The notes under the pieces were generated by a model. That model saw only the letters and a list, made by a program, of their open reading frames with translations. It had not been told where the DNA came from and did not search any database. From ZC4RG42 sp036676355 (GTDB taxonomy: Bacteria; Pseudomonadota; Gammaproteobacteria; Burkholderiales; SG8-39): a stretch of 63,692 nucleotides of DNA. Below are positions 34,705-42,950 of the stretch, in pieces; within the stretch, counting starts at the first letter, position 1; each line of letters opens with the position of its first letter. Position numbers and translations under genes: made by a program. Location of the stretch: positions 1 through 63,692 of the forward strand of contig JAKFDA010000003.1 of NCBI GenBank assembly GCA_036676355.1, written 5' to 3'.

Positions 34705-37176
34705 TCATATCAGCGGCGGATCGGTCTCGCGTTCGAAGTGGCGGTGCTGGGCCATGGCCGCCACGAAGCTCGCAATGCTGTCTCCCATTTCCCCTTCGTT
34801 CCGATTCCAATACACGAGGCCGGGATCGGGCTGACCTGTCGGCAGTTCGGGTTCAATATTGGCGGCATCGAGAATGTCGGTCGAAGCGCCGAGCACCAGT
34901 ATCGCTTTGCAATGGCGATATTGGTCCTTCACATAGTCGAGCGTCTGACCGACTCTCAAGAGCGCATCGACGCCCGCATCGCCATCGGGCAGCACCAGCG
35001 CATCGAACAGCACGGAGGGCGCGGCTTCCAAAGTCACTTCGACGTGCAGTGGATCACCGGACGCGGCCGTCACCGCGCCCAGGCGCACGCCCACATAGCG
35101 CGGGACCGCCCCTGCCTCGAGCAGGGCTTGATAGACCGCCTGCAATGAAGCGCCATCGACACCATTGGCCGCCACCAGCGCTACACGCCGACCGCGTATC
35201 GAACCATCGCCCGGTCGCGCCATGAGCGACAAGGCCGGTGAAACTTCCACCTCGGGTTTTTCCGGATTCGGCAGTGCGGGCGGCTGCGGTTCGGGCATCG
35301 GGATGCCGAGCTCGTCCGCAAGTCGCTGCGCGAGTTCAGCATCGGCATTGGCGAGCATGCTCACCACGCGCTCGCGCACGGCCGGCGTTTGCACGCGGGT
35401 AAGCTCGAAGCGAAAGGCGCCGAGAATATGCGCCTGCTCCACCGGCGTCTGGCTGCGATAAAACAGACGTGCCTGCGTGAAGTGATCGGCGAACTTCTCC
35501 GGCTTGCCGCGCACCTTGTCTTCCTCCAGGGGCTGCGGAAAAGAAACGAAGCCCACCTTGCCCGCCTGGAAAGGACATCCGCCGCCGAGCGAGTTCGGTT
35601 CGTAATTCACGCGGCCGCGATGAATCGCCTGACGATGCATGCCGTCGCGCTGATTGTTGAACACCGGCGCGATCGAGGCGTTGATTGGAATCTCATGAAA
35701 ATTCGGCCCGCCCAGCCGCGTGATCTGCGTATCGATATACGAATGAATGCGCCCCTGTAGCAACGGATCGTTGGTGAAGTCGATGCCGGGAACGATGTGC
35801 GCCGTACAGAACGCCACTTGCTCGGTCTCGGCGAAGAAGTTGTCGGGGTTGCGGTTGAGCACCATCTTGCCCACCGGCATCAACGGCACGAGCTCCTCAG
35901 GGACGATCTTGGTGGAATCCAGTACATCGAAGCTGAATTGCGCGGCCTGTTCTTCTGTGAAAACTTGCAGCGCCAGTTCATATTCAGGAAACACGCCGGC
36001 TTCGATCGACTCCCACAGATCGCGCCGGTGGTAGTCCGGATCGGCACCCGAAACCTTCACGGCTTCGTCCCACACGAGCGAATGCGTGCCGAGCACGGGC
36101 GACCAGTGGAATTTGCAGAACACCGATTCGCCCGCTGCATTCACCAGACGGAAGGTATGGACGCCGAAACCCTGCATGGTGCGGAAACTGCGCGGAATGG
36201 CGCGATCCGACATCAGCCACATCAGCATATGCGTCGATTCAGGCATCAACGATACGAAGTCCCAAAAGGTATCGTGCGCGCTCGATGCCTGCGGCATCTG
36301 GTGATGCGGTTCTGGCTTCACCGCATGCACGAGATCGGGGAACTTCATCGCATCCTGGATGAAAAAAACCGGCATGTTATTGCCGACCAGATCCCAGTTG
36401 CCCTCATCGGTATAGAACTTCACCGCGAAGCCGCGCACATCTCGCGCAAGATCGGTCGAGCCGCGCTCGCCCCCCACGGTGGAAAAGCGCACGAACACGG
36501 GCGTGCGCTTGCCCGCCTCGGCAAAGGGCGCGGCGCGCGTCAGCTTGGTGAGCGGCTGGTAGCACTCGAAGTAGCCGTGCGCGCCCGAACCGCGCGCATG
36601 CACCACACGCTCAGGAATGCGCTCGTGATCGAAGTGCGTCAGTTTCTCGCGGAGGATGAAATCCTCCATAAGGGTCGGCCCGCGCAAGCCGCCCTTCAAT
36701 GAATTCTGATTGTCCGCGACCGCAACGCCCTGATTGGTGGTGAGCGCCCGATCGCCGCCATCGACGCGTACGCGATCGAGCGGATCGTTGCCCGGATTCA
36801 CTCCTTGCGGCGGCACGCCATCGCCTACTTTGGGCGAGGCCATCGTTTCGCTTACGGTACTGCCCGTGTCGGCGGGCGACTTCGGCTTCACGGTCGCGCC
36901 GGGCTGCGGCGAGAGTGCATTCGCATGCCCGTGCTCGCCTGCCTTGGTCGGATTGGCCGGCATCGCTTCAGCCAACGCCTGCGTACCGGCAACTTTTGCA
37001 GCAAGCGCCGCGGGACCCGGCACCCCGGCCGAATCGCCGGGCGCAGGCAGCGGACCCGTAGAGGGACCGGAAATCGTGCTCATTACCGAGCCGGTGATTC
37101 CGGCCGGTGCCTTTTTCTTAGCGGGTTCATCTTTCGGGGACGACTTAGCCGTGGCGGCGGGTTTTTTGGTGGCCAT
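34705..37176 (-). CDS. katE: Large-subunit catalase HPII/KatE-like with C-terminal flavodoxin-like domain
   Basis: The 823-residue protein decomposes hydrogen peroxide. After a 150-residue low-complexity N-terminus (lysine, proline and alanine rich) comes the heme catalase core. It has catalytic H193 in RVVHARGSGAHG, N267 in GNNMPVFF, and the heme-ligand tyrosine in GRIHSYIDTQI. The C-terminal 150 residues are the GATase1/flavodoxin-like domain of clade 2 catalases. ATG 37176 has AGGAAG upstream; the frame continues to 37254 but is rejected. It is a single gene, with no regulator in view. Confidence 0.93.
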   Translation of the reverse strand: MATKKPAATAKSSPKDEPAKKKAPAGITGSVMSTISGPSTGPLPAPGDSAGVPGPAALAAKVAGTQALAEAMPANPTKAGEHGHANALSPQPGATVKPKSPADTGSTVSETMASPKVGDGVPPQGVNPGNDPLDRVRVDGGDRALTTNQGVAVADNQNSLKGGLRGPTLMEDFILREKLTHFDHERIPERVVHARGSGAHGYFECYQPLTKLTRAAPFAEAGKRTPVFVRFSTVGGERGSTDLARDVRGFAVKFYTDEGNWDLVGNNMPVFFIQDAMKFPDLVHAVKPEPHHQMPQASSAHDTFWDFVSLMPESTHMLMWLMSDRAIPRSFRTMQGFGVHTFRLVNAAGESVFCKFHWSPVLGTHSLVWDEAVKVSGADPDYHRRDLWESIEAGVFPEYELALQVFTEEQAAQFSFDVLDSTKIVPEELVPLMPVGKMVLNRNPDNFFAETEQVAFCTAHIVPGIDFTNDPLLQGRIHSYIDTQITRLGGPNFHEIPINASIAPVFNNQRDGMHRQAIHRGRVNYEPNSLGGGCPFQAGKVGFVSFPQPLEEDKVRGKPEKFADHFTQARLFYRSQTPVEQAHILGAFRFELTRVQTPAVRERVVSMLANADAELAQRLADELGIPMPEPQPPALPNPEKPEVEVSPALSLMARPGDGSIRGRRVALVAANGVDGASLQAVYQALLEAGAVPRYVGVRLGAVTAASGDPLHVEVTLEAAPSVLFDALVLPDGDAGVDALLRVGQTLDYVKDQYRHCKAILVLGASTDILDAANIEPELPTGQPDPGLVYWNRNEGEMGDSIASFVAAMAQHRHFERETDPPLI

Positions 37177-37459
37177 AACGCTTCCTGTGATCGTGCATCG
37201 CACGAGCACAGATTGCCGCGCGGTCGCCTTGATAACGACCCTTCGAGTCGGCAACCGCTATGCCCAGCAGCAGCATATGTTGTCGGGGACGAACGCGCGG
37301 ATCAGCGTTGATTGCCACGGTACATCAGTTGCTACAGCCTGCGGTCGCCCATAGCGGGCGACCGTTCGGCATGCGGCGCAATGGTGCGCACATGCGTCAT
37401 GGAGATGAGGTCATGAGGTCAGAATGTTCGACGCCGGCTCCGGCAAGGGCCGCTCCGCA

Positions 37460-38170
37460 ATGAGTGAAAAAAACACGAGAAAAAAGCGGCACCGTCCGAA
37501 ATGGGGCAAGCTGCTGGCGGGCGCGCTGGTCATCGCGGCGCTTGCTGCGACGTGGCGTTACACCCCCTTATCCGAATACCTCACCGGCGAGCGCATCAGC
37601 GCATGGGCGCAAGCGGTACGCGGCATGCCGTCGGCGCCGATGTGGACCGCACTCGCCTACATCCTGTCGAGTTACGTGATGTTTCCGCGACCGGTGCTGA
37701 CGCTGTTCACCGTGATCGCCTTCGGTCCGTGGCTCGGTTTCACTTACAGCATGGTGGGCATCATGCTCGCGGCGCTGTCGCACTATTATGTCGGCCGCGC
37801 GCTTCCGAGCGACACGGTCGCGCGCCTGGCCGGCAGCAAGATGGACAAGGTTACCGACGGATTGAAAGGACACGGTTTCCTGGCGATTTTCGCCATTCGC
37901 GTGGTGCCGGTGGCGCCGTTTCCCGTGGAAGGTATCATCGCAGGCGCCGCCCGCATCAAGGTCTGGGATTACAGCGTGGGCACCTTTCTCGGCATGTTGC
38001 CCGGCGTGCTGGCAACGACGGTATTCGGCAGGGAAATCGAACGGGCCTTGAAGGATCCCTCGACGATCAACTACTGGGTCGTCGGCGCCGTGATCGTGGC
38101 CTTCGTTCTGATGACCTACTTCGTCGGTCGCTGGTTCGCGAGACAGCAAGCGCAACCTGCCGGCACTTGA
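37460..38170 (+). CDS. VTT-domain (TVP38/TMEM64, DedA-related) membrane protein
   Basis: The 236-residue inner-membrane protein has about five to six helices and the VTT motif set: FGPWLGFTYSMVG, the re-entrant GHGFLAIFAIRVVPVAPF, and GIIAGAARIKVWDYSVGTFLGMLPG. DedA/VTT proteins support lipid scrambling or flipping and membrane homeostasis. An in-frame ATG also occurs at 37424 (248 residues); neither start has a strong ribosome binding site. It is divergent from katE. Confidence 0.85.
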   Translation: MSEKNTRKKRHRPKWGKLLAGALVIAALAATWRYTPLSEYLTGERISAWAQAVRGMPSAPMWTALAYILSSYVMFPRPVLTLFTVIAFGPWLGFTYSMVGIMLAALSHYYVGRALPSDTVARLAGSKMDKVTDGLKGHGFLAIFAIRVVPVAPFPVEGIIAGAARIKVWDYSVGTFLGMLPGVLATTVFGREIERALKDPSTINYWVVGAVIVAFVLMTYFVGRWFARQQAQPAGT

Positions 38171-38216
38171 TCGGCGCATGAAGCATGAAGCAAGCGCCAA
38201 GCCGCCGAAGCAGAGG

Positions 38217-38555
38217 CTAGCCGGTAGCGTCGATTTCTTCGAGCGCCTTGCGAATCGCTCCGGCATCGTCGGGCCGGACGAGTTGCGCGACCTCCTTCCC
38301 GTCGTTGAGAAAGACCAGCGTCGGCCACAGCTTCACACGGAATGAACGGCCCAGCCGACGACCGGGACCGTCTTCGATTTTGATATGTCGCACGCGCCGG
38401 TGATCGGCAAACGCTTCGGCGATCAACGGTTGCGCGCGCGCGCAGTAGCCACACCATGACGTACCGAACTCGACGACGACCGGCCCCGAAAGGGCGTCGA
38501 TCTCCTCGCGCGTCGGCGCAACCGATCCATACTCTTTGTCTATTGTCATAACCAT
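38217..38555 (-). CDS. Thioredoxin family protein
   Basis: The 112-residue protein has the thioredoxin fold with the active site WCGYC and the cis-proline loop KLWPTLVF. The CGYC dipeptide differs from the usual CGPC of housekeeping thioredoxin, so redox potential and partners may differ. There is no signal peptide, so it should be cytoplasmic. A second ATG lies two codons in. It converges on the VTT gene. Confidence 0.9.
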   Translation of the reverse strand: MVMTIDKEYGSVAPTREEIDALSGPVVVEFGTSWCGYCARAQPLIAEAFADHRRVRHIKIEDGPGRRLGRSFRVKLWPTLVFLNDGKEVAQLVRPDDAGAIRKALEEIDATG

Positions 38556-38753
38556 GCTGAGCGAAACAATAACTTAGGATACTGCGGCGGCGCCCCTTGC
38601 GCTTCACATCGGCAGCATCTACCGTGGAGCCGATGGCCGGGCGTCCCGATTGAACCTGGTAAATCCGCAGGCCACCGGCGCTTCGCGCCCACTTCGCTCG
38701 CCCCATCGCGGGCATCCGCGCAATTCCCCACACCGAAGGAACTAATCCAGCTT

Positions 38754-39896
38754 ATGCAATGGAGCCCGATTTTTGATTTTTTCGGCAATCCCGACCTGGC
38801 CATTGTGGCGACGGGACTGGCTGCCGCGCTCGCGGCGCTGATCATCCAGATCGTCGCCACCAAAATCATCACCCGCCTGATTGTGAAGCGCACTTACACG
38901 CGTGCGTTCCTGCGCCGTTCGATCGGGCCGATGCGCTTGCTGCTGCCGATGCTCGCGCTGCAGGCGGTGTTGCAGGCCGCGCCCGCCCGTTTCGAATGGG
39001 TGGCTGGGTGGCAGCACCTGCTGTTAGTGGCAATCATCCTTGCCGTGACCTGGCTCGCGCTTGCGGCGGTAATGGGCGCGCGCGATGTGGTTGAACTGCG
39101 CTTTCCCGTCAATGCGGCGGATAACCTCGAAGCGCGCCGCGTGGTGACGCAGGTGACCGTGCTTGCTCGCACGGCGGGTGGGTTGATCATTCTGATCGGC
39201 ATTGCGGTCGCATTGACGACCTTTCCCGGGGTACGTCAGATCGGCGCAAGTCTGCTGGCCTCGGCCGGTCTGGCCGGTATCGTGGTCGGCTTTGCGGCGC
39301 GACCGGTGCTCGGCAATCTGATCGCCGGATTGCAGATCGCGATGGCGCAGCCGATACGCATCGACGATGTCGTCATCGTACAAGGCGAATGGGGGCGTAT
39401 CGAGGACATCACCGGCACCTACGTCGTGGTGAAAATCTGGGACGAGCGCCGGCTGGTCGTGCCGCTGCAATGGTTCATCGAGAATCCTTTCCAGAACTGG
39501 ACACGCACCGGCTCCGACATCATCGGCTCGGTGTTTCTCTGGGTCGACTATCGACTGCCGCTGGAACCGTTGCGGCAGGAATTGAAAAGGATTGTCGAAG
39601 CGGCGCCGGAATGGGATCAACGCGTATGCACGCTGCAGGTGACCGATACCTCCGAACGGGCAATGCAGGTGCGAGTACTTGCCAGCTCGATCAACTCCGG
39701 CAGCAACTGGGATTTGAAATGTCGGGTGCGCGAAGGACTCATCGCCTTCATCCAGCGCGAACACGCCGAGGCGCTCCCTCATGTGCGTGCCGAGTTGACG
39801 CAAGCTGCGCCGGCGCATCGCGAAAGAGCCGTTGCGCGCGGCACGACGGATCGCAACGCCACGGCGCAGGGACAGGCGACGCCGGAGACGATGTAA
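38754..39896 (+). CDS. MscS-family mechanosensitive ion channel
   Basis: The 380-residue protein has four helices before the pore (about 10-30, 60-80, 90-110 and 135-155) and the MscS pore helix region with ASAGLAGIVVGFAARPVLGNLIAG. The beta domain follows with QPIRIDDVV and WGRIEDIT. The C-terminal vestibule domain ends in a charged tail. It opens under membrane tension to release solutes on osmotic downshock. A decayed second copy of its C-terminal region occurs near 47.0 kb. Confidence 0.92.
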   Translation: MQWSPIFDFFGNPDLAIVATGLAAALAALIIQIVATKIITRLIVKRTYTRAFLRRSIGPMRLLLPMLALQAVLQAAPARFEWVAGWQHLLLVAIILAVTWLALAAVMGARDVVELRFPVNAADNLEARRVVTQVTVLARTAGGLIILIGIAVALTTFPGVRQIGASLLASAGLAGIVVGFAARPVLGNLIAGLQIAMAQPIRIDDVVIVQGEWGRIEDITGTYVVVKIWDERRLVVPLQWFIENPFQNWTRTGSDIIGSVFLWVDYRLPLEPLRQELKRIVEAAPEWDQRVCTLQVTDTSERAMQVRVLASSINSGSNWDLKCRVREGLIAFIQREHAEALPHVRAELTQAAPAHRERAVARGTTDRNATAQGQATPETM

Positions 39897-40037
39897 AGAC
39901 CGCTCCGCGCGCAGCGCGCTCCGCCGCGTAGACGCGCCCGTTATCCGCCGCGCCAAGGCGGGCACGCTAATGGCTCATAGCATCGCGACGACGCGCCTGC
40001 CCCGCGACCGGCCGTCACGCATGATCCACGGAGATCT

Positions 40038-41876
40038 ATGGCCTCAACGGTTGGCGCACCTCGCAACGAGCGAATTTTTCTTACGTTACTTGCCGTCCTC
40101 GGCACGCTTTGGTTCGCTGAGGATGTGCTCGTTCCGCTCGCGCTCGCCATCCTGCTCAGTTTTCTGCTCGCGCCTTTGGTGCAGCGACTGCAGACGTGGG
40201 GGCTTCCCCGTATCGTGTCCGTCCTTGCCACCGCGCTGGTCGCCTTCGCCCTGCTCGGTGGCGTGCTTTACGTGGTCGGCACTCAGTTCCTCAACCTTGC
40301 CGAATCGCTGCCGAGCTACAAAACGAACCTCGTCGAGAAGATACGTTCGTTGCGCCCTCCAGCCAACGGCAGCTTCAAGGAAGGCACGGAGACAGTCAAG
40401 GAATTGACTGAGGAGTTGCAGAAAGCGGCACCGAGCGAAGAGAAAAAACCGCGTGCCGTTCAGAAGGTGGAAGTAGTCGAGCCGCCGCCGAGTCCGATGC
40501 AGATCGTGCGCGAAGTCTTCGGACCAATCCTCAAACCGCTCGGCACCGGGGCCGTGGTGGTGGTGTTCGTGATCTTCATGCTGTATCAGCGTGAAGATCT
40601 GCGCGATCGCGTCATCCGTCTCGTCGGCGTGCGCGATCTGCATGCCACGACGCAGGCGATGGACGACGCGGCCGGCCGCGTCAGCCGCTATCTGATGATG
40701 CAGACGCTGATCAACGCCATGCAGGGCGTGGCGGTGGCGACCGGGCTATGGCTGATCGGCGTACCGAACGCGATGCTGTGGGGCGCGCTCACGATGGTGC
40801 TGCGCTTTATCCCCTACCTCGGCCCCTGGCTCGCCGCCGCCATGCCAATCGCGCTGTCGTTCGCGGTGTTCGACGGCTGGACCTTTCCGCTCATGACGAT
40901 CGGATTGTTCGTCGTACTCGAATTGTTCAGCAACAACGTGCTCGAGCCGTGGCTGTACGGCACCAGCACCGGCGTTTCGCAACTGGCGCTCTTGGTCGCA
41001 GCGGTTTTCTGGACATGGCTATGGGGCGCTGCGGGGCTATTTCTCTCCACACCGCTGACGGTGTGTCTGGTCGTGATGGGCAAGTACATTCCGCAACTCG
41101 AATTTTTCAGCATTCTGCTCAGCGACGAGCCGGTATTGAAACCGAAGCAGCGCTTCTATCAACGGCTGCTCGCGCGCGATCCGGAAGAAGCGGAAGAGCT
41201 CATCGACGAGGCGCGCGAGGAGCAGTCGCTGCTCGAGGTCTTCGACACCATGGTGATTCCCGCGCTCGTCCTCGCCGAACAGGATCACCAGCGCGGCGTG
41301 CTTGAAGAATCGGCGCGGCAGTACATCATCGATCAGACGCGCGAACTCGGCGATGAACTGTGCGATGAAGAAGAGAAGCGCCGCCATGACGCAGACACAC
41401 CAGCTCTGCTTTCCAAGGGCGCCAGGTTCAGTGTGCTCAGTCTTCCCGCGGCGGACGAGGCCGACGAAGTCGCAGCGCACCTGTTCGCCCGACAACTCGC
41501 GCTGGAGGGCATTGAAAGCCAGTTGTGCTCGGTGGCCACGCTGAAGAGCGAGATGCTCAACAAGGTCGAAGAAATGCAGCCCGACGTGGTGTGCATATCG
41601 GCGCTACCGCCTGCGGCGATGGTCCATGCGCGCTATCTGTGCAAGCGATTGCACGCACGCTTTCCAGACGTTCCCATCGTGGTCGGGTTATGGAGCGCGC
41701 TGGGCGACATGGAGAAAGCCCGCGAGCGGCTCGAAACGGTCGGCTGCGGCAAATTGGTTGCGAGCTATACCGAAGGCATGGAGGAAATGACGCGCCGCCT
41801 GCAGCCGGTGCTGCAAGGCGTAAAACCAAGCGGCGACACGGCCGTTCATAAAGAGCCTGTCAGCCGAGCGTTGTGA
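40038..41876 (+). CDS. AI-2E family permease with C-terminal B12-binding-like domain
   Basis: The first 360 residues form an AI-2E (PF01594) membrane domain with about seven helices, including PYLGPWLAA and FSNNVLEPWLYG. A helical segment follows (about 375-450), and the C-terminal 130 residues have the alternating strands and helices of a cobalamin-binding fold. The DxHxxG motif that would ligate cobalt is absent; the equivalent loop reads PAADEADEVA. Family members export small molecules such as AI-2 or transport Na+/H+, and this two-domain form has no proven role. Confidence 0.85.
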   Translation: MASTVGAPRNERIFLTLLAVLGTLWFAEDVLVPLALAILLSFLLAPLVQRLQTWGLPRIVSVLATALVAFALLGGVLYVVGTQFLNLAESLPSYKTNLVEKIRSLRPPANGSFKEGTETVKELTEELQKAAPSEEKKPRAVQKVEVVEPPPSPMQIVREVFGPILKPLGTGAVVVVFVIFMLYQREDLRDRVIRLVGVRDLHATTQAMDDAAGRVSRYLMMQTLINAMQGVAVATGLWLIGVPNAMLWGALTMVLRFIPYLGPWLAAAMPIALSFAVFDGWTFPLMTIGLFVVLELFSNNVLEPWLYGTSTGVSQLALLVAAVFWTWLWGAAGLFLSTPLTVCLVVMGKYIPQLEFFSILLSDEPVLKPKQRFYQRLLARDPEEAEELIDEAREEQSLLEVFDTMVIPALVLAEQDHQRGVLEESARQYIIDQTRELGDELCDEEEKRRHDADTPALLSKGARFSVLSLPAADEADEVAAHLFARQLALEGIESQLCSVATLKSEMLNKVEEMQPDVVCISALPPAAMVHARYLCKRLHARFPDVPIVVGLWSALGDMEKARERLETVGCGKLVASYTEGMEEMTRRLQPVLQGVKPSGDTAVHKEPVSRAL

Positions 41877-41882
41877 GTCCCG

Positions 41883-42086
41883 GGCTGTTCGTGGTGAGCA
41901 CGCAAGTCGTTCGTGGTGAGCGTCTCAAAACCGTTCGTGGTGAGCGCGAGCGTAGCGACCTGTCGAACCAGAACGGCTGTACCGTACCGAAATGCTCCGT
42001 TCATCCTTCGACAAGCTCAGGACGAACGGAAGATCAAACCCGTTCGGGGTGAGCGCGAGCTTGCGAGCAGTCGAACCATGATGGGC
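41883..42086. repeat. Palindromic intergenic repeats (copy 3)
   Basis: Three CGTTCGTGGTGAGC half-units lie in tandem, followed by GTTCATCCTTCGACAAGC...GGACGAACGG and a final inverted unit. They fill the space between the AI-2E permease and redoxin genes. Confidence 0.8.
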
Positions 42087-42091
42087 AGCGT

Positions 42092-42700
42092 TTAATTCGC
42101 GTATTTCACCGTGCAGCCATAAGCGTTCGTCGTCGCCACCGACACCGGCTCGCCGCTCTGTGATTCGTTGAGCGCCTGCTTGACGTAGTTCTTCGCGTCC
42201 TTGATGTCTTCCACGCGCGTCGTCGCTTTGCTGTCGATCGCGCCTGCATACACCAGCGTTCCCTTCGGGTCGATGATGTACATGTGCGGCGTGACCTTGG
42301 CGCCGTAGGCCTTGCCGATCGCGCCGCTCGTGTCCATCAGCGTTGCGTGTGCCGCGGCGTTCTTGCTTTGCATCCACTTGGCGAGATCCGCAGGTTTGTG
42401 ATAATCGCTCTGCGATTGCGCGGTCGAGTTCACCGCCAACCACACCGCGCCCTTGTCTTTCGCCTCGTTCTGCGTCGCCTGCATGTTGCCGCTGTAATGC
42501 TTGCGCACGAAGGGGCAGCCCGGATTCACCCATTCCAGCACCACGTATTTGCCTTTGTAATCGCTCAACTGATGCGTCTTGCCGTTCGTATCCGTCCCGG
42601 AAAACGCCGGCGCCGGCAGGCCGACCATCGCCTCCGCGAAAGCCGGCAGCGAAAGACAAGCACTCGCGGCAATCACGCCGGTCATCAACAAACGTTTCAT
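42092..42700 (-). CDS. Exported redoxin / peroxiredoxin-like protein
   Basis: The 202-residue protein has a signal peptide (ending SLPAFAEA, about residue 22) and the AhpC/Redoxin thioredoxin fold. The key cysteine lies in NPGCPFVRKHY (single-cysteine form), and a second is near the C-terminus (YGCTVKY). ATG 42700 is preceded by GGAGG, clearly better than the upstream in-frame start at 42730. It is predicted to act in the periplasm, possibly reduced by the DsbD encoded upstream on the same strand. Confidence 0.85.
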   Translation of the reverse strand: MKRLLMTGVIAASACLSLPAFAEAMVGLPAPAFSGTDTNGKTHQLSDYKGKYVVLEWVNPGCPFVRKHYSGNMQATQNEAKDKGAVWLAVNSTAQSQSDYHKPADLAKWMQSKNAAAHATLMDTSGAIGKAYGAKVTPHMYIIDPKGTLVYAGAIDSKATTRVEDIKDAKNYVKQALNESQSGEPVSVATTNAYGCTVKYAN

Positions 42701-42740
42701 GTGTGCCTCCGTAAGTAAGAGAACCTTCACACTTCGTCAT

Positions 42741-42947
42741 CCGTTCGTCCCACCGTCATTCCGGGCAAGCGTAGCGCGACCCGGAATCCATGGCTGCTCA
42801 AAAGCGCGTGTAAGAGCTGGATCCCGGATCGGCCTTCGCTACGCGAAGGCGTCCGGGATGACGGCTTATATGCCGAAAGCCTGCGCTCACCACGAACGGT
42901 TTTGCGCTTCCGCTCGTCCTGAGCTTGTCGAAGGATGAACGGAAGCC
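42741..42947. repeat. Mixed intergenic repeats (copy 4), two families
   Basis: The stretch holds a GTCATTCCGGGCAAG...CCGGGATGACGG palindrome, the second repeat family of this window. It is followed by the CACCACGAACGG...GTCCTGAGCTTGTCG family. It separates the DsbD and redoxin genes. Confidence 0.7.
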
Positions 42948-42950
42948 AAC

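Noticed and set aside
36800..37311. Plus-strand open frame opposite the katE N-terminus
   Set aside because: It mirrors the low-complexity lysine/proline/alanine region of KatE and has no support of its own.
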